Positions 29,096-38,745 of a DNA stretch of 64,000 nucleotides are shown here, in pieces. This DNA comes from an uncultured Acetobacteraceae bacterium (GTDB taxonomy: Bacteria; Pseudomonadota; Alphaproteobacteria; Acetobacterales; Acetobacteraceae), in NCBI GenBank assembly GCA_937873095.1, contig CALMVI010000073.1, positions 1 through 64,000 of the forward strand. The letters are read 5' to 3'. The notes below the pieces were generated by a model. The model was not told the DNA's origin. It worked only from the letters and a program-made list of their open reading frames with translations, and searched no databases. The position numbers and the translations under genes were made by a program. Each line of letters begins with the position of its first letter. The first letter of the stretch is position 1.

Positions 29096-30520
29096 TCACG
29101 CATACCCAGCAATCCCCTTGACCTCCAGGAAATCATCGAGACCGAATTCCGCCCATTCCCGCCCGTTGCCGGATTTCTTGTAGCCGCCGAACGGCGCACC
29201 GATGTCGAAATCGGGATAGTTGATATAGACTGTCCCAGCGCGCATCTGCATCGCCACTTCCCTGGCCCGCTCAAGATTTTCCGACTGGACATACGCCGCC
29301 AGGCCGAACTCGCTGTCGTTCGCCGTCTCGATCGCTTCCGCCTCGCTTCCGTAAGGCATCACGGCCAGAACGGGGCCGAACACCTCCTCGCGCCCGATGC
29401 GCATCTGCGGCGTCACACCGCCGAACACTGTCGGCTTGACGTAGTAGCCCTTGGACAAGCCGTCGGGCAGGCCCGGGCCGCCGGTGACCAGTTCCGCGCC
29501 CTCGTCCAGGGCAGACTGGATCAGCGACTGGATGCGGTCGAACTGGGTCTTGCTGACGACCGGCCCAAGATTGCTGTTGGCGCTGCGCGGGTCGCCCACG
29601 ACGAAGCCCGCAGCCGCCGTCCGGGCCAGCTCCAGCACTTCGGCATGACGTGCGGCTGGCACCAGCATGCGCGTCGGCGCGTTGCAGGTCTGGCCGCTAT
29701 TGCCGAAGCACTGCGCCACGCCCTTGGACACCGCTGTCGAGAAATCGGCATCCTCCAGCAGAATGTTCGCCGACTTGCCGCCCAGCTCCTGGTGCACGCG
29801 CTTGACCGTTTTGGCTGCCGCCTCGGCCACCAGAATGCCGGCCCGGGTGGAGCCGGTGAACGACATCATGTCGATATCGGGGTGCGACGACATCGCCGCG
29901 CCCACGATATGGCCCTCTCCGTTGACCAGGTTGAAGACGCCGGCCGGCACGCCGGCCGCGTGCATCACTTCGGCGAAGATGATCGCGTTGACCGGCGACA
30001 TCTCGCTGGGCTTCAGCACCATCGTGCAGCCAGCCGCAATAGCCGGGGCCACCTTGCAGGCGATCTGGTTCAGCGGCCAGTTCCACGGCGTGATCATGCC
30101 GACGACGCCGACCGCTTCCTTGACGATGCGCGTGGTGCCGCGCATCCACTCGAAGCGGTATTCGCCGAGCAGCCTGACCATCTCGTCGATATGGGCGCCG
30201 CCGATCCAGGTTTGCGCCGCATGCGCGAAGGCGAGCGGCGCACCCATTTCCAGCGAGACGGCGTCGGCGATGTCGGCGTAGCGCTTGGCGTATTCGCGGC
30301 TGATATTGGCGAGGAGCTCGCGCCGGTCGGCAACCTTGATGACCGAAAAGCGGGCGAACGCACGCTTGGCGGCGGCGACTGCGCGGTCCACGTCGGCCGC
30401 GGTGCCGGCGGCGATCTGGGTGAACACCTCCTCGGTCGAGGGATCGACGACTTCGATCAGATGGGGCTCGGCCGGATCAACCCAGGCGCCATCGATGTAG
30501 AATTTCCTGTTATTGCTCAT
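29096..30520 (-). CDS. Aldehyde dehydrogenase family protein
   Basis: MSNNRKFYIDGAWVDP...ITPWNWPLNQIACKVAPAIAAGCTMVLKPSE...FTGSTRAGILVAEAAAKTVKRVHQELGGKSANI...FGNSGQTCNAPTR. Confidence 0.94.
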   Translation of the reverse strand: MSNNRKFYIDGAWVDPAEPHLIEVVDPSTEEVFTQIAAGTAADVDRAVAAAKRAFARFSVIKVADRRELLANISREYAKRYADIADAVSLEMGAPLAFAHAAQTWIGGAHIDEMVRLLGEYRFEWMRGTTRIVKEAVGVVGMITPWNWPLNQIACKVAPAIAAGCTMVLKPSEMSPVNAIIFAEVMHAAGVPAGVFNLVNGEGHIVGAAMSSHPDIDMMSFTGSTRAGILVAEAAAKTVKRVHQELGGKSANILLEDADFSTAVSKGVAQCFGNSGQTCNAPTRMLVPAARHAEVLELARTAAAGFVVGDPRSANSNLGPVVSKTQFDRIQSLIQSALDEGAELVTGGPGLPDGLSKGYYVKPTVFGGVTPQMRIGREEVFGPVLAVMPYGSEAEAIETANDSEFGLAAYVQSENLERAREVAMQMRAGTVYINYPDFDIGAPFGGYKKSGNGREWAEFGLDDFLEVKGIAGYA

Positions 30521-30566
30521 CTTGTCTTCCTTTCCATGCTCAAAGATCGCCCGATCCGGGCGACGC

Positions 30567-32993
30567 TCACGCGAGCGCCCAGTCAAGGCGCTTCGGCTCG
30601 CCTTTGCGTTGCAGCCTTGTGTTGACCTTCTCGGCCAACCTGCCGGCTGAAAACGATCTTTCGATGCGCTCGGCATCGGGCGAACCGTACAGTGTCGTGC
30701 GTTGCCGCGGCGTGCGGCCTGCCTGCCGGATGATCGCCTCCATGCGCACAGGCGGCATCTCCTGTCCATGTACCGCGCCGGCGGCACGGGTGATGCTCTC
30801 ATCCATCAGCGTGCCGCCCAGATCGTTGGCGCCGGCCTGCAGTGCCGCGGCAGCGCCGAGCGGCCCCATCTTCACCCAAGAGGTCTGGATGTTCGGGACG
30901 GCGTTGTGCAGCACTAGGCGGGCCACCGCGTGCATCAGCATCGCCTCGCGCCAGGTCGGCCCCATGCGCGCCTGGCCGGCACGGTAGATCGGTGCCTCCT
31001 GCGCCACGAAGGGCAGTGGCACGAATTCGGTGAAGCCCCCGAACCGAAGCTGGTGGGAGCGCACGCGCATCAAATGGCGCGCCCAGTTCACGGGCGCTTC
31101 GATGTGGCCGAACATGATAGTCGCTGTGCTACGCAGGCCGACGGCGTGTGCGGCCTGCATTACGTCGAACCACTCTGCCGTCGAGAGCTTGTCCTTGCAA
31201 AGCGTCTCGCGAATGTTGTCGTCCAGTATCTCCGCCGCGGTCCCGGGTAAGGTGGACAGGCCTGCCTGCCTCAGGCGGCCGAGATAATTCTCCAGAGACA
31301 GCCCCAGCGTTCGCGCGCCATGGATGATTTCGAGCGGCGAGAAAGCGTGGATGTGGATATCCGGCGCAGCCTCGCGCGCGGCACGCACGATCTGCAGATA
31401 GGTGTTGCCGTCGTAGCCGGGATGGATGCCGCCCTGCAGGCAGATCTCGGTGGCGCCCCTGTCCCATGCTTCCGCGACACGGCGGGTGAACTCGGCGCGG
31501 TCGAGATCGTAGGGCAGCCCGCGCAGATCCTGGTGTGTGTCGCCCTTCGAGAACGCGCAGAAGCGGCAGGTATAGGTGCAGACGTTGGTGTAGTTGATGT
31601 TGCGGGTCACGACGTAGCTGACCATGTCGCCGCAAACCTCCGCACGCAGCGCATCGGCAGCCTGGCAGATTTCCGTGAACGCGTGGCCGCGCGCGGAAAA
31701 CAGGCGGACGATGTCGGCCTCGTCCAGATCGGCGCCCTGCTGCGCGCGATCGACGATGCTGCCGAGCTCCTGCCCGGAGGGCCGGCCCGCCGCAAGGACA
31801 GCCGGCGGCAGCACGTCCGCACCGGGTCGCCAGTCGTCCTCGCGCGCCAGCCCCGCCGCATCGCTGGCGCGCAGGATCAGCCGGCGCATTGCCGGCGCCG
31901 CCCAACGCTGCGCGTCGCTGGCGTAGGCGGGATAGATCGTCAGCCGCGCGACCAGGGTCTTGCCGGCGCGGGCCGTCGCGGCGCGCAGTTCGGCGATGTG
32001 CGGCCAGGGCGCCTCGGGGTTCACGTGGTCCGGCGTCACCGGCGATACGCCGCCCCAGTCGTTGAGCCCGGCCGCCACGTAGCGTTCCAGCGCGCCCGAT
32101 GCGAGGTTCGGCGGCGCCTGTATGGACATTGCCGGGCCGAACAGGATGCGTGCGACGGCGATGGTCCACAAATGGTCGTCGCAAGACGGTGCCGCGTGCG
32201 CGGCCATCCGGGTGCCGGGCTTGGGCATAAAGTTCTGGACGATGATTTCCTGCAGGTGGCCATGGCGCTCGTGCAGCGCGCGCAGCTCGAGCAACGCGGC
32301 GATCCGCTCCGCGCGGGTCTCCCCCAGGCCGATCAGGATGCCGCTGGTGAACGATACGCGCGCCTGGCCTGCATCCGCAATGCAGGCCAGGCGCATCGCG
32401 GGCGCCTTGTCGGGGCTGCCGAAATGCGGTCCGCCGCGCTCGGCCAGACGGGGGGCGGTCGCCTCGAGCATGATCCCCATGGAGGCCGCGTGCGGGCGCA
32501 GGGCGACGATGTCGGCCTGGGTCATGACTCCCGGGTTGAGGTGCGGCAGCAGCCCGGTTTCCCGGGCCACCAGCTCGGCCATAGCGGCCAGGTAGGCGAT
32601 CGTGGTGACATGGCCGAGGGCGGCCAGCTCGGTCCGCGCCTGCTCCCACCGCAGTTCCGGCTTGTCGCCCAGGGTGAACAGCGCCTCGAGGCAGCCGGCT
32701 GCCTTGCCGGCCCGTGCGATGCCAAGCACCTCGTCAGGGGTCAGGTAGGCCGCCTGGCCTGGCCGCGGCGGGGTGGCAAAGGTGCAATAGTGGCAGACGT
32801 CGCGACACAGTTTGGTCAGGGGGATGAAGATTTTCGGCGAGTAGGTGACGTGCGGGCCGAAGCCCCGGTCGCGCAGTGCCGCGGCCACCTGCATCATGGC
32901 GGGCAGATCGTGACAGTCGGCCAGCGCCGTCGCCTCGTTCGGAGCGACCGCGATGCCGCGCCTCGCGCGGTTAAGAAGCGTATCCGGCGTCAT
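30567..32993 (-). CDS. fbiC: FO synthase, CofG-CofH fusion (7,8-didemethyl-8-hydroxy-5-deazariboflavin synthase)
   Basis: Two radical-SAM motifs: LCRDVCHYCTFA and VCTYTCRFCAFSKG; FTLGDKPE; LQGGIHPGYDGNTYLQIVRA; overlaps cofC by 4 nt. Confidence 0.96.
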   Translation of the reverse strand: MTPDTLLNRARRGIAVAPNEATALADCHDLPAMMQVAAALRDRGFGPHVTYSPKIFIPLTKLCRDVCHYCTFATPPRPGQAAYLTPDEVLGIARAGKAAGCLEALFTLGDKPELRWEQARTELAALGHVTTIAYLAAMAELVARETGLLPHLNPGVMTQADIVALRPHAASMGIMLEATAPRLAERGGPHFGSPDKAPAMRLACIADAGQARVSFTSGILIGLGETRAERIAALLELRALHERHGHLQEIIVQNFMPKPGTRMAAHAAPSCDDHLWTIAVARILFGPAMSIQAPPNLASGALERYVAAGLNDWGGVSPVTPDHVNPEAPWPHIAELRAATARAGKTLVARLTIYPAYASDAQRWAAPAMRRLILRASDAAGLAREDDWRPGADVLPPAVLAAGRPSGQELGSIVDRAQQGADLDEADIVRLFSARGHAFTEICQAADALRAEVCGDMVSYVVTRNINYTNVCTYTCRFCAFSKGDTHQDLRGLPYDLDRAEFTRRVAEAWDRGATEICLQGGIHPGYDGNTYLQIVRAAREAAPDIHIHAFSPLEIIHGARTLGLSLENYLGRLRQAGLSTLPGTAAEILDDNIRETLCKDKLSTAEWFDVMQAAHAVGLRSTATIMFGHIEAPVNWARHLMRVRSHQLRFGGFTEFVPLPFVAQEAPIYRAGQARMGPTWREAMLMHAVARLVLHNAVPNIQTSWVKMGPLGAAAALQAGANDLGGTLMDESITRAAGAVHGQEMPPVRMEAIIRQAGRTPRQRTTLYGSPDAERIERSFSAGRLAEKVNTRLQRKGEPKRLDWALA

Positions 32994-33676
32994 GACAGGG
33001 TGCGCGCCAGGGGCATGGGCGCAGGCATCGGTGCTGCCAGCCAAGACAGCAGGTGGCGCACGTGCGCGCCGCAGGGTTCGCCGGCAAGGCGGGCGAGGTC
33101 GGCCGGGGTGTCGATATCGCGCGACAGGAGCGGGCGGTGAACCACCCTCGTCACCATGCCGGCGCGGGATGCGGCCTCGATGTGCCTGCGGAAGCTGTCG
33201 GGGCCGAACAGGAAGCCCATCGCAGCCGGCGGCGACAGCACCACGCAGTTGCTGCCAGCGCCGTCCCAGGACGGCACGATGGTGCAGCCCGGTCCGGCAT
33301 GGGCTGCGAGAATGGCGGTAAAATCCTCCGCCGTAGCAGCCGGCACGTCGGCCGGCACCACCATGATGCCGTCGGCGCGATAGAGCCGGGACGCCAGGCG
33401 CGCCGCCTCGTCGGCCGAGGCCGCAAAGCCGATGTCGCCGGTCTGGGGGACGCAGACCGTCCCGGCATCCGTCGCGGCGGATAGCACCTCGGGGTCCGGA
33501 CTGACGACCATGACGCCGCGCAGCATCGGCGTCTCGGCCAGCGCGTCCAATACGTCGTTCAGCATGGCCAGCACAAGCAGGCGTCGCTGGCCGGCCGACA
33601 GCGCGGGCGACAGCCGCTGCTTGGCACGGTCCAGGCTCTTGACGGGAACGGCAGCCCAGATGCCTGGCGCGGTCAT
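32990..33676 (-). CDS. cofC: CofC-like phospholactate/phosphoglycerate guanylyltransferase
   Basis: WAAVPVKSLDRAKQRLSPALSAGQRRLLVLAMLNDVLDAL; MVVPADVPAATAEDF; DIDTPADLARL. Confidence 0.92.
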   Translation of the reverse strand: MTAPGIWAAVPVKSLDRAKQRLSPALSAGQRRLLVLAMLNDVLDALAETPMLRGVMVVSPDPEVLSAATDAGTVCVPQTGDIGFAASADEAARLASRLYRADGIMVVPADVPAATAEDFTAILAAHAGPGCTIVPSWDGAGSNCVVLSPPAAMGFLFGPDSFRRHIEAASRAGMVTRVVHRPLLSRDIDTPADLARLAGEPCGAHVRHLLSWLAAPMPAPMPLARTLS

Positions 33677-34659
33677 GCTTCCACCCGTCCCACGGCCATG
33701 CGGTCGGCCAGCGCCAGGGCGGCGCCGGCGACGTGTATCCGGTCCTGCAGCGTGGTCATCAGCGTGGGCAGAGCCACCGTCGCTAGATGGGGCAGCGCTG
33801 CTGCCGCATGCGCGTCCGCCTCGTCCAGCACGTAGCCGCCGATCAGGCCGGCATAGCCCTGCGCCACGCCGGCGGCGGTGGCAGGCAAGCCCAGCTCGCC
33901 CATCAGCTTCACCGTTGGCCCACGTACGGCCTGGCCGGCGATGATCGGCGAGACGGCGACGACAGGCGCCCGGCAGGCGGCGAGTGCTTCACGCAGGGCC
34001 GGCATGGCCAGGATGGGGCCGATGCTCAGCAGCGGGTTGGACGGGCAGATGATCACCGCGCGCAGCCCGGGATCGGCCAAGGCTTCCATGGCGTGCGGGT
34101 TAGGGCGGGCTGCCTGGGCGCCCGCGAAGTCGAGCGAGCGCACAACGGGCTCGCATCGGGCGCCGACGAACCACTCCTGGAAGCCCATCCAGCCCTGCGC
34201 GCATTCCACGCGGGTGCGCACCGGATCGTCCGTCATCGCCAGCACGCGCGCGTCGATGCCGAATTTTGCCGAGACCGCGCCGGTCACCTCCGACAGGGTT
34301 TCGCCGGCGCGCAGGCGTCGGGTGCGTTCCACATGCAGCGCCAGGTCGCGGTCGCCGAGCTGGAACCAGTCCTGCCCGCCCAGCTCGCGCAACGCCGCCA
34401 TGAAATGCCAGGTCTCGTCCGCCCTGCCCCAGCCGCGCTGCGCATCGTCGCGGCCCGAGAGCGCGTAGAGCAGCGTGTCGATATCGGGCGAGATGTGCAG
34501 GCCGAGATGCTCGAAATCGTCGCCGGTATTGGCCAGCACCAGCAGGTCGGCGGCCGGCGCACCCTCGGCCGCCAAGGCGTGCACCAGGCCCAGCGCCAGC
34601 TTGGCGCCGCCCACACCGCCCGACAGCGCCAGAACGGTGCCGCGCCGCCCGCCGGTCAT
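33673..34659 (-). CDS. cofD: 2-phospho-L-lactate transferase-like CofD
   Basis: LALSGGVGGAKLALGLVHAL; LLVLANTGDDFEHLGLHISPDIDTLLYALSGRDD; WFQLGDRDLALHVERTRRL; ICPSNPLLSIGPIL. Confidence 0.95.
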   Translation of the reverse strand: MTGGRRGTVLALSGGVGGAKLALGLVHALAAEGAPAADLLVLANTGDDFEHLGLHISPDIDTLLYALSGRDDAQRGWGRADETWHFMAALRELGGQDWFQLGDRDLALHVERTRRLRAGETLSEVTGAVSAKFGIDARVLAMTDDPVRTRVECAQGWMGFQEWFVGARCEPVVRSLDFAGAQAARPNPHAMEALADPGLRAVIICPSNPLLSIGPILAMPALREALAACRAPVVAVSPIIAGQAVRGPTVKLMGELGLPATAAGVAQGYAGLIGGYVLDEADAHAAAALPHLATVALPTLMTTLQDRIHVAGAALALADRMAVGRVEA

Positions 34660-35426
34660 CGGAACAAATCCTCCTGCACCGGGCGCAGCAGGTCGGCGCC
34701 CGTGCCCGCCGGCGCGGACCAGGACAGGCCCTGCACCAGCACCGCCGGAATGCCCTCTGCCCCCTCACCCATCAGTAGGCAGGCCAGGCTGGCGATCTGG
34801 TCGGCAAAGCCCGCGATCGTGATCTGCAGGGCGCGGCCGAACAGGTCTGCGGCGCCGCGCAGATCGAGCACGGCGGGCAGGCCGCTGACGCCCAGCGCCA
34901 CGCCCACGCTGCCGCGTCGCCAGGGCCGGCCGAAGCTGTCGCTGACGATGACCGGCAGGCGCATCCCCAGCAGCGTGCCGAGACGCTCCTGCAGGCGTGC
35001 TGCCGATGCGTCCGGGTCCTCAGGCAGCAGAAGCACCGCCGGCCCGTCCTCGGCCATCGGGTCCAGGTTGGACTGGTCGATGCCGGCATTGGCCATGACG
35101 TAGCCCAGCCGATGCTGCACGATCAGCGCCTGCGGCTCGGCCCGCACCACATGGGCCGATTCCTGCAACACCAGGGTGACCATCGCCGGGTCGCGGTCCA
35201 GCCGCGCGGCCAAGGCGCGCGCCTCTTCCGTGCACTGCACATCGGACAGGCGGACGTAGCGGCCCTCCGCCTTGGAGACGATCTTCTGCGCGACGACGAC
35301 CACGTCCTGCGCCGCCAGCTCGATGCCGCCGAGCGCGGACGCGACCAGCGCGCCCAGATCGTCGCCAGGGCGTACCAGGGGCAGCGGCAGCGGTATTACA
35401 AACAGTGGCTGGGCGACCAGGGGCAT
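34656..35426 (-). CDS. cofE: Coenzyme F420-0:L-glutamate ligase (CofE; no fused nitroreductase domain)
   Basis: VVVVAQKIVSKAEGRYVRL; NAGIDQSN; LPVIVSDSFGRPWRRGSVGVALGVSG; ends at about 256 aa. Confidence 0.94.
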   Translation of the reverse strand: MPLVAQPLFVIPLPLPLVRPGDDLGALVASALGGIELAAQDVVVVAQKIVSKAEGRYVRLSDVQCTEEARALAARLDRDPAMVTLVLQESAHVVRAEPQALIVQHRLGYVMANAGIDQSNLDPMAEDGPAVLLLPEDPDASAARLQERLGTLLGMRLPVIVSDSFGRPWRRGSVGVALGVSGLPAVLDLRGAADLFGRALQITIAGFADQIASLACLLMGEGAEGIPAVLVQGLSWSAPAGTGADLLRPVQEDLFR

Positions 35427-35431
35427 GCGGG

Positions 35432-36442
35432 TCAGAAAGCGGCCTGAAGACGCGGCGCCACCGCTTCGGCGAACAGTCGCAGGAAGCGCCCCTGGTCCGG
35501 CCCCGGCGCGTGAAACACCAGATGCCGAAAGCCCAGATCGACATACGGCCTGACCCGCTCGACCACCTCGTCGGCGTCGGTAGAGACGATCCAGCGGCTG
35601 GCGCAGCGTTCCAGCGGCAGCGCGTCGGCCAGCCGCTCCATCTCCATCGGGTCCTCGACGCCCGTTTTCTCCTCGGGCGACAGCGACAACGCGGCCCAGG
35701 GGCGGGTGTTTTCCAGCGCCGCCTGCCGGTCGGTATCGAAGGAAAGCTTGATCTCCATCATCATGTCATATCCCCCCTCGCGGCCCGACTGCTTGCGGCC
35801 GGCCTGTACGTTGGGGACGAGCGTGTCGGCATAAAGAGCCGGCGCCTTGCCGCTGGTGCAGATGAAGCCGTCGCCCAGCTCGCCGGCCATGAAGGCGGCC
35901 TTGGGCCCGGCCGCGCCCAGATAGATCGGCACGGGCGATGGCGGGCGATCGTACAGCGTGGCATTCTCGGTCTTGTAGTACGGTCCGTGATGCGTCACCC
36001 GCTCCTCGGTCCACAAGCGGCGCATTAACTGCACGGCTTCGCGCAGGCGGCCCTCGCGTTCCTTGAAGCCCGGCCATGTGATGCCGGTGGACGGCACCTC
36101 GTTGAGCGACTCGCCGGTGCCCACGCCCAGCAGCAGGCGGTCCGGATACAGCACGGCCAAGGTTGCTATCGCATGGGCCACGACGGAGGGGTGATAGCGG
36201 AATGTCGGCGTGACCACGCTCGTGCCGAGCTGCATGGCGCGCGTGCGTTCGCCCAACGCCGCCATCCACGAGAACGCGAACGGGGCGTGGCCGTCCGTGT
36301 GGCGCCAGGGCTGGAAATGGTCGCTGACGAAGCAGGACCGAAACCCCAGATTCTCGGCCAGCACGCCGAACTCCAGCAGCGTTCTGGGGTCGAACTGTTC
36401 GGCGGACGCCTTGTAGCCGATCTTGATCATGGTATCCTTCAA
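35432..36442 (-). CDS. LLM-class F420-dependent oxidoreductase (FGD/TIGR03557-like)
   Basis: IGYKASAEQFDPRTLLEFGVLAENLGFRSCFVSDHFQPWRHTDGHAPFAFSWMAALGERT...GVGTGESLNEVP; last gene of the F420 set. Confidence 0.9.
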   Translation of the reverse strand: MKDTMIKIGYKASAEQFDPRTLLEFGVLAENLGFRSCFVSDHFQPWRHTDGHAPFAFSWMAALGERTRAMQLGTSVVTPTFRYHPSVVAHAIATLAVLYPDRLLLGVGTGESLNEVPSTGITWPGFKEREGRLREAVQLMRRLWTEERVTHHGPYYKTENATLYDRPPSPVPIYLGAAGPKAAFMAGELGDGFICTSGKAPALYADTLVPNVQAGRKQSGREGGYDMMMEIKLSFDTDRQAALENTRPWAALSLSPEEKTGVEDPMEMERLADALPLERCASRWIVSTDADEVVERVRPYVDLGFRHLVFHAPGPDQGRFLRLFAEAVAPRLQAAF

Positions 36443-36462
36443 CGTTCGCCGTGCGCCGTTCC

Positions 36463-37395
36463 TCAGTGGAACAGTGACGATACCGAGCTTTCGTCCGACA
36501 CGGCACGCATGGCGCGCGACAGCAAATTCGCCGTGGTGATCTGTCGTATGTTCATCGCCGCCTCTACGCGGTCGGTCGCGGCGATGCTGTCGGTCAGTGT
36601 CAGCGTGCTGAGCGGAGAGGTCGCCACGCGGTCCACCGCACCGCCCGTCAGCACGCCGTGCGTCACATACGCCTCGACCCCGTCGGCACCCCTCTCCATC
36701 ACCGCTTTCGCGGCGTTGCAGAGCGAGCCGCCGCTATCGGCGATGTCGTCGACAAGGATGCAGTAGCGGCCTGCCACGTCGCCGACGACGTTCATGACTT
36801 CCGACACCCCCGCACGCTCGCGCCGCTTGTCGATCACCGCGATGTCCGTGTTCAGGCGTTCGGCCAGCTGGCGGGCGCGCACCACGCCGCCCACATCGGG
36901 CGAGACCACCATAACCTGCTGGCCGGGATGGCGCGCGCGGATGTCGCGCATGAACAGCGGTGCCGCATAAAGGTTATCGACCGGAATGTCGAAGAAGCCT
37001 TGTATCTGCATGGCGTGCAGATCGATGGTGAGGATACGGTTGGCGCCAGCTTGCACGAGGAGGTTGGCGACGAGCTTGGCGCTGATCGGCGTGCGCGGCC
37101 CCGATTTGCGGTCCTGACGCGCGTAGCCGAAATACGGCATCACCGCGGTGACGCGCCGCGCGGAGCCGCGGCGCAGTGCGTCGAGCATGATCAGCAGCTC
37201 CATGATGTTGTCGTTGGTCGGCGCGCACGTGCTCTGGATAACGAAGACATCCTCGCCGCGAACGTTCTCCAAGATTTCGACGAACACCTCCATGTCGCTG
37301 AACCGCCGCACGACAACGTTGCAGAGCGGCAATCCCAACTCGCCGGCTACTGCTTGTGCCAGCTTGAAGTTGCTGTTGCAGGCAACAATTTTCAC
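36463..37395 (-). CDS. prs: Ribose-phosphate pyrophosphokinase-like (Prs)
   Basis: [100 protein letters not shown]. Confidence 0.92.
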   Translation of the reverse strand: MKIVACNSNFKLAQAVAGELGLPLCNVVVRRFSDMEVFVEILENVRGEDVFVIQSTCAPTNDNIMELLIMLDALRRGSARRVTAVMPYFGYARQDRKSGPRTPISAKLVANLLVQAGANRILTIDLHAMQIQGFFDIPVDNLYAAPLFMRDIRARHPGQQVMVVSPDVGGVVRARQLAERLNTDIAVIDKRRERAGVSEVMNVVGDVAGRYCILVDDIADSGGSLCNAAKAVMERGADGVEAYVTHGVLTGGAVDRVATSPLSTLTLTDSIAATDRVEAAMNIRQITTANLLSRAMRAVSDESSVSSLFH

Positions 37396-37401
37396 GGTCA
37401 G

Positions 37402-38163
37402 CTACGCCGCTTCCTGCCGGCACGCCCAGCCCAGCAGCGCCGTCCATAGAACTGGGTAGCCGTCCCATTTCAGGAACACCGGCGGTGCCCAATGCGGTGC
37501 CAGATCCGAGGTGAAGACGGCGACACGGCCCTGCCCATGAGCGCCCACCGCCAGCAGCGGATCGCCGCCGACCGTTGCGATGACGGTACTGCCCGGCTTG
37601 GCGGTCGTTCTGTTGTAACCGAGCAGGACTGGCCAGTCGGGCGGCGTGTCGCCGATGGCGGGGTGCTGCCTGGCCACCAGCTCGGGTGAGAGGCCCTGCG
37701 GCGCCTCGATTCGGTCGTCATAGGGCAGGAGCTCGACCGGGAGCACGGCGGCCAGCGGGCTCATGCCATAGCGCGCACGCGCGTCGATGCCGGTGAACGA
37801 CATGTAGCCGCCGACCATCACGAGGCCGCCGCCTGCCGCCACGAAATCGGCCACCAGCTGCAATCGGTTCACGCCGATTTCGGACCGCAGAAAAGTCTCG
37901 TCGGTCAGCAGGAACGAGTTCGACCCTATGTCGCTCAGCACCACGGCGTCGTAGGCAGCGAGATCGGCGGCTATGGCTGGAAAACGCTGCGAGATTTCGT
38001 GCGCCCGCACATACTCTGTCTGAAACCCGTCGCGTTCGAGACAACCCAGGAACACCCCGGCGCCCTCCTCATACTCGACGGAGGTGAACTGGTCGAAACC
38101 CTTGATATGGGTCGTGTGCTTGACCCAGGACTCGCCCACGAAGAGTATTTTCGCGCCGCTCAT
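37402..38163 (-). CDS. Glutamine amidotransferase-like protein (PF07090-like)
   Basis: MSGAKILFVGESWVKHTTHIKGFDQFTSVEYEEGAGVFLGCLERDGF...LSDIGSNSF...GGGLVMVGGYMSFTG...GRVAVFTSDLAPHWAPPVFLKWDGY. Confidence 0.75.
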   Translation of the reverse strand: MSGAKILFVGESWVKHTTHIKGFDQFTSVEYEEGAGVFLGCLERDGFQTEYVRAHEISQRFPAIAADLAAYDAVVLSDIGSNSFLLTDETFLRSEIGVNRLQLVADFVAAGGGLVMVGGYMSFTGIDARARYGMSPLAAVLPVELLPYDDRIEAPQGLSPELVARQHPAIGDTPPDWPVLLGYNRTTAKPGSTVIATVGGDPLLAVGAHGQGRVAVFTSDLAPHWAPPVFLKWDGYPVLWTALLGWACRQEAA

Positions 38164-38211
38164 GTTATCCCCGCACGAGATCGCATTTCGGGTATCTGGA
38201 AGCAGCGCATC

Positions 38212-38745
38212 TCAGCCACCGATCAGCCTGTCCGTCACGAAAGCCGGCAGCACGCGTGCTTCCGGCACTGTCGGCAGGGATGTCTCGCGCATGTCCCAGC
38301 CCACCGCTTTCTGGGTGACGAGCTCGACGATGCTGCGCTTGGCCGCCTGCCCGAACTGAAAATAGGCTTCCGCATACGGGTGGCCCTCGTAGAAATACTT
38401 CTGGAAGATCATCTCCAGTGCCGTGTCGAAGAAGGCCGCGTCTTCCATGGGCTTCAGCGAACCGGTGAAGCGTATGCCATGGACGGTGGCGTATTCGTCA
38501 CCGCTGTCGATGACGGCTGCCAGCGGCCGGCCGGCCTGGCTGTTGCTGGCATGCCTGCTGCCGGCATCGAGCGGCAGGAAGATGCGCTTGTCGTGCACCA
38601 CGAACCAGAGCGGCGAGAGATAAAGGCTGCCATCATCGTTCACCGTCGCCACGCGTATCGTTTTCTGCCGCGTGATGTAGGCCCAGCGTTTCGCGCCCTT
38701 CATGCCGTGGATCGGGTCCATCCGGTTGTCGATCGCGTCAACCAC
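38212..38745 (-). CDS. Pyridoxamine 5'-phosphate oxidase-like / FDOR split-barrel protein
   Basis: ITRQKTIRVATVNDDGSLYLSPLWFVVHDKRIFLPLDAGSRHASNSQAGRPLAAVIDSGDEYATVHGIRFTGSL. Confidence 0.75.
   Translation of the reverse strand: MVDAIDNRMDPIHGMKGAKRWAYITRQKTIRVATVNDDGSLYLSPLWFVVHDKRIFLPLDAGSRHASNSQAGRPLAAVIDSGDEYATVHGIRFTGSLKPMEDAAFFDTALEMIFQKYFYEGHPYAEAYFQFGQAAKRSIVELVTQKAVGWDMRETSLPTVPEARVLPAFVTDRLIGG

Noticed and set aside
31320-33140. 606-aa plus-strand ORF
   Set aside because: Antisense to fbiC, whose radical-SAM motifs are clear on the minus strand
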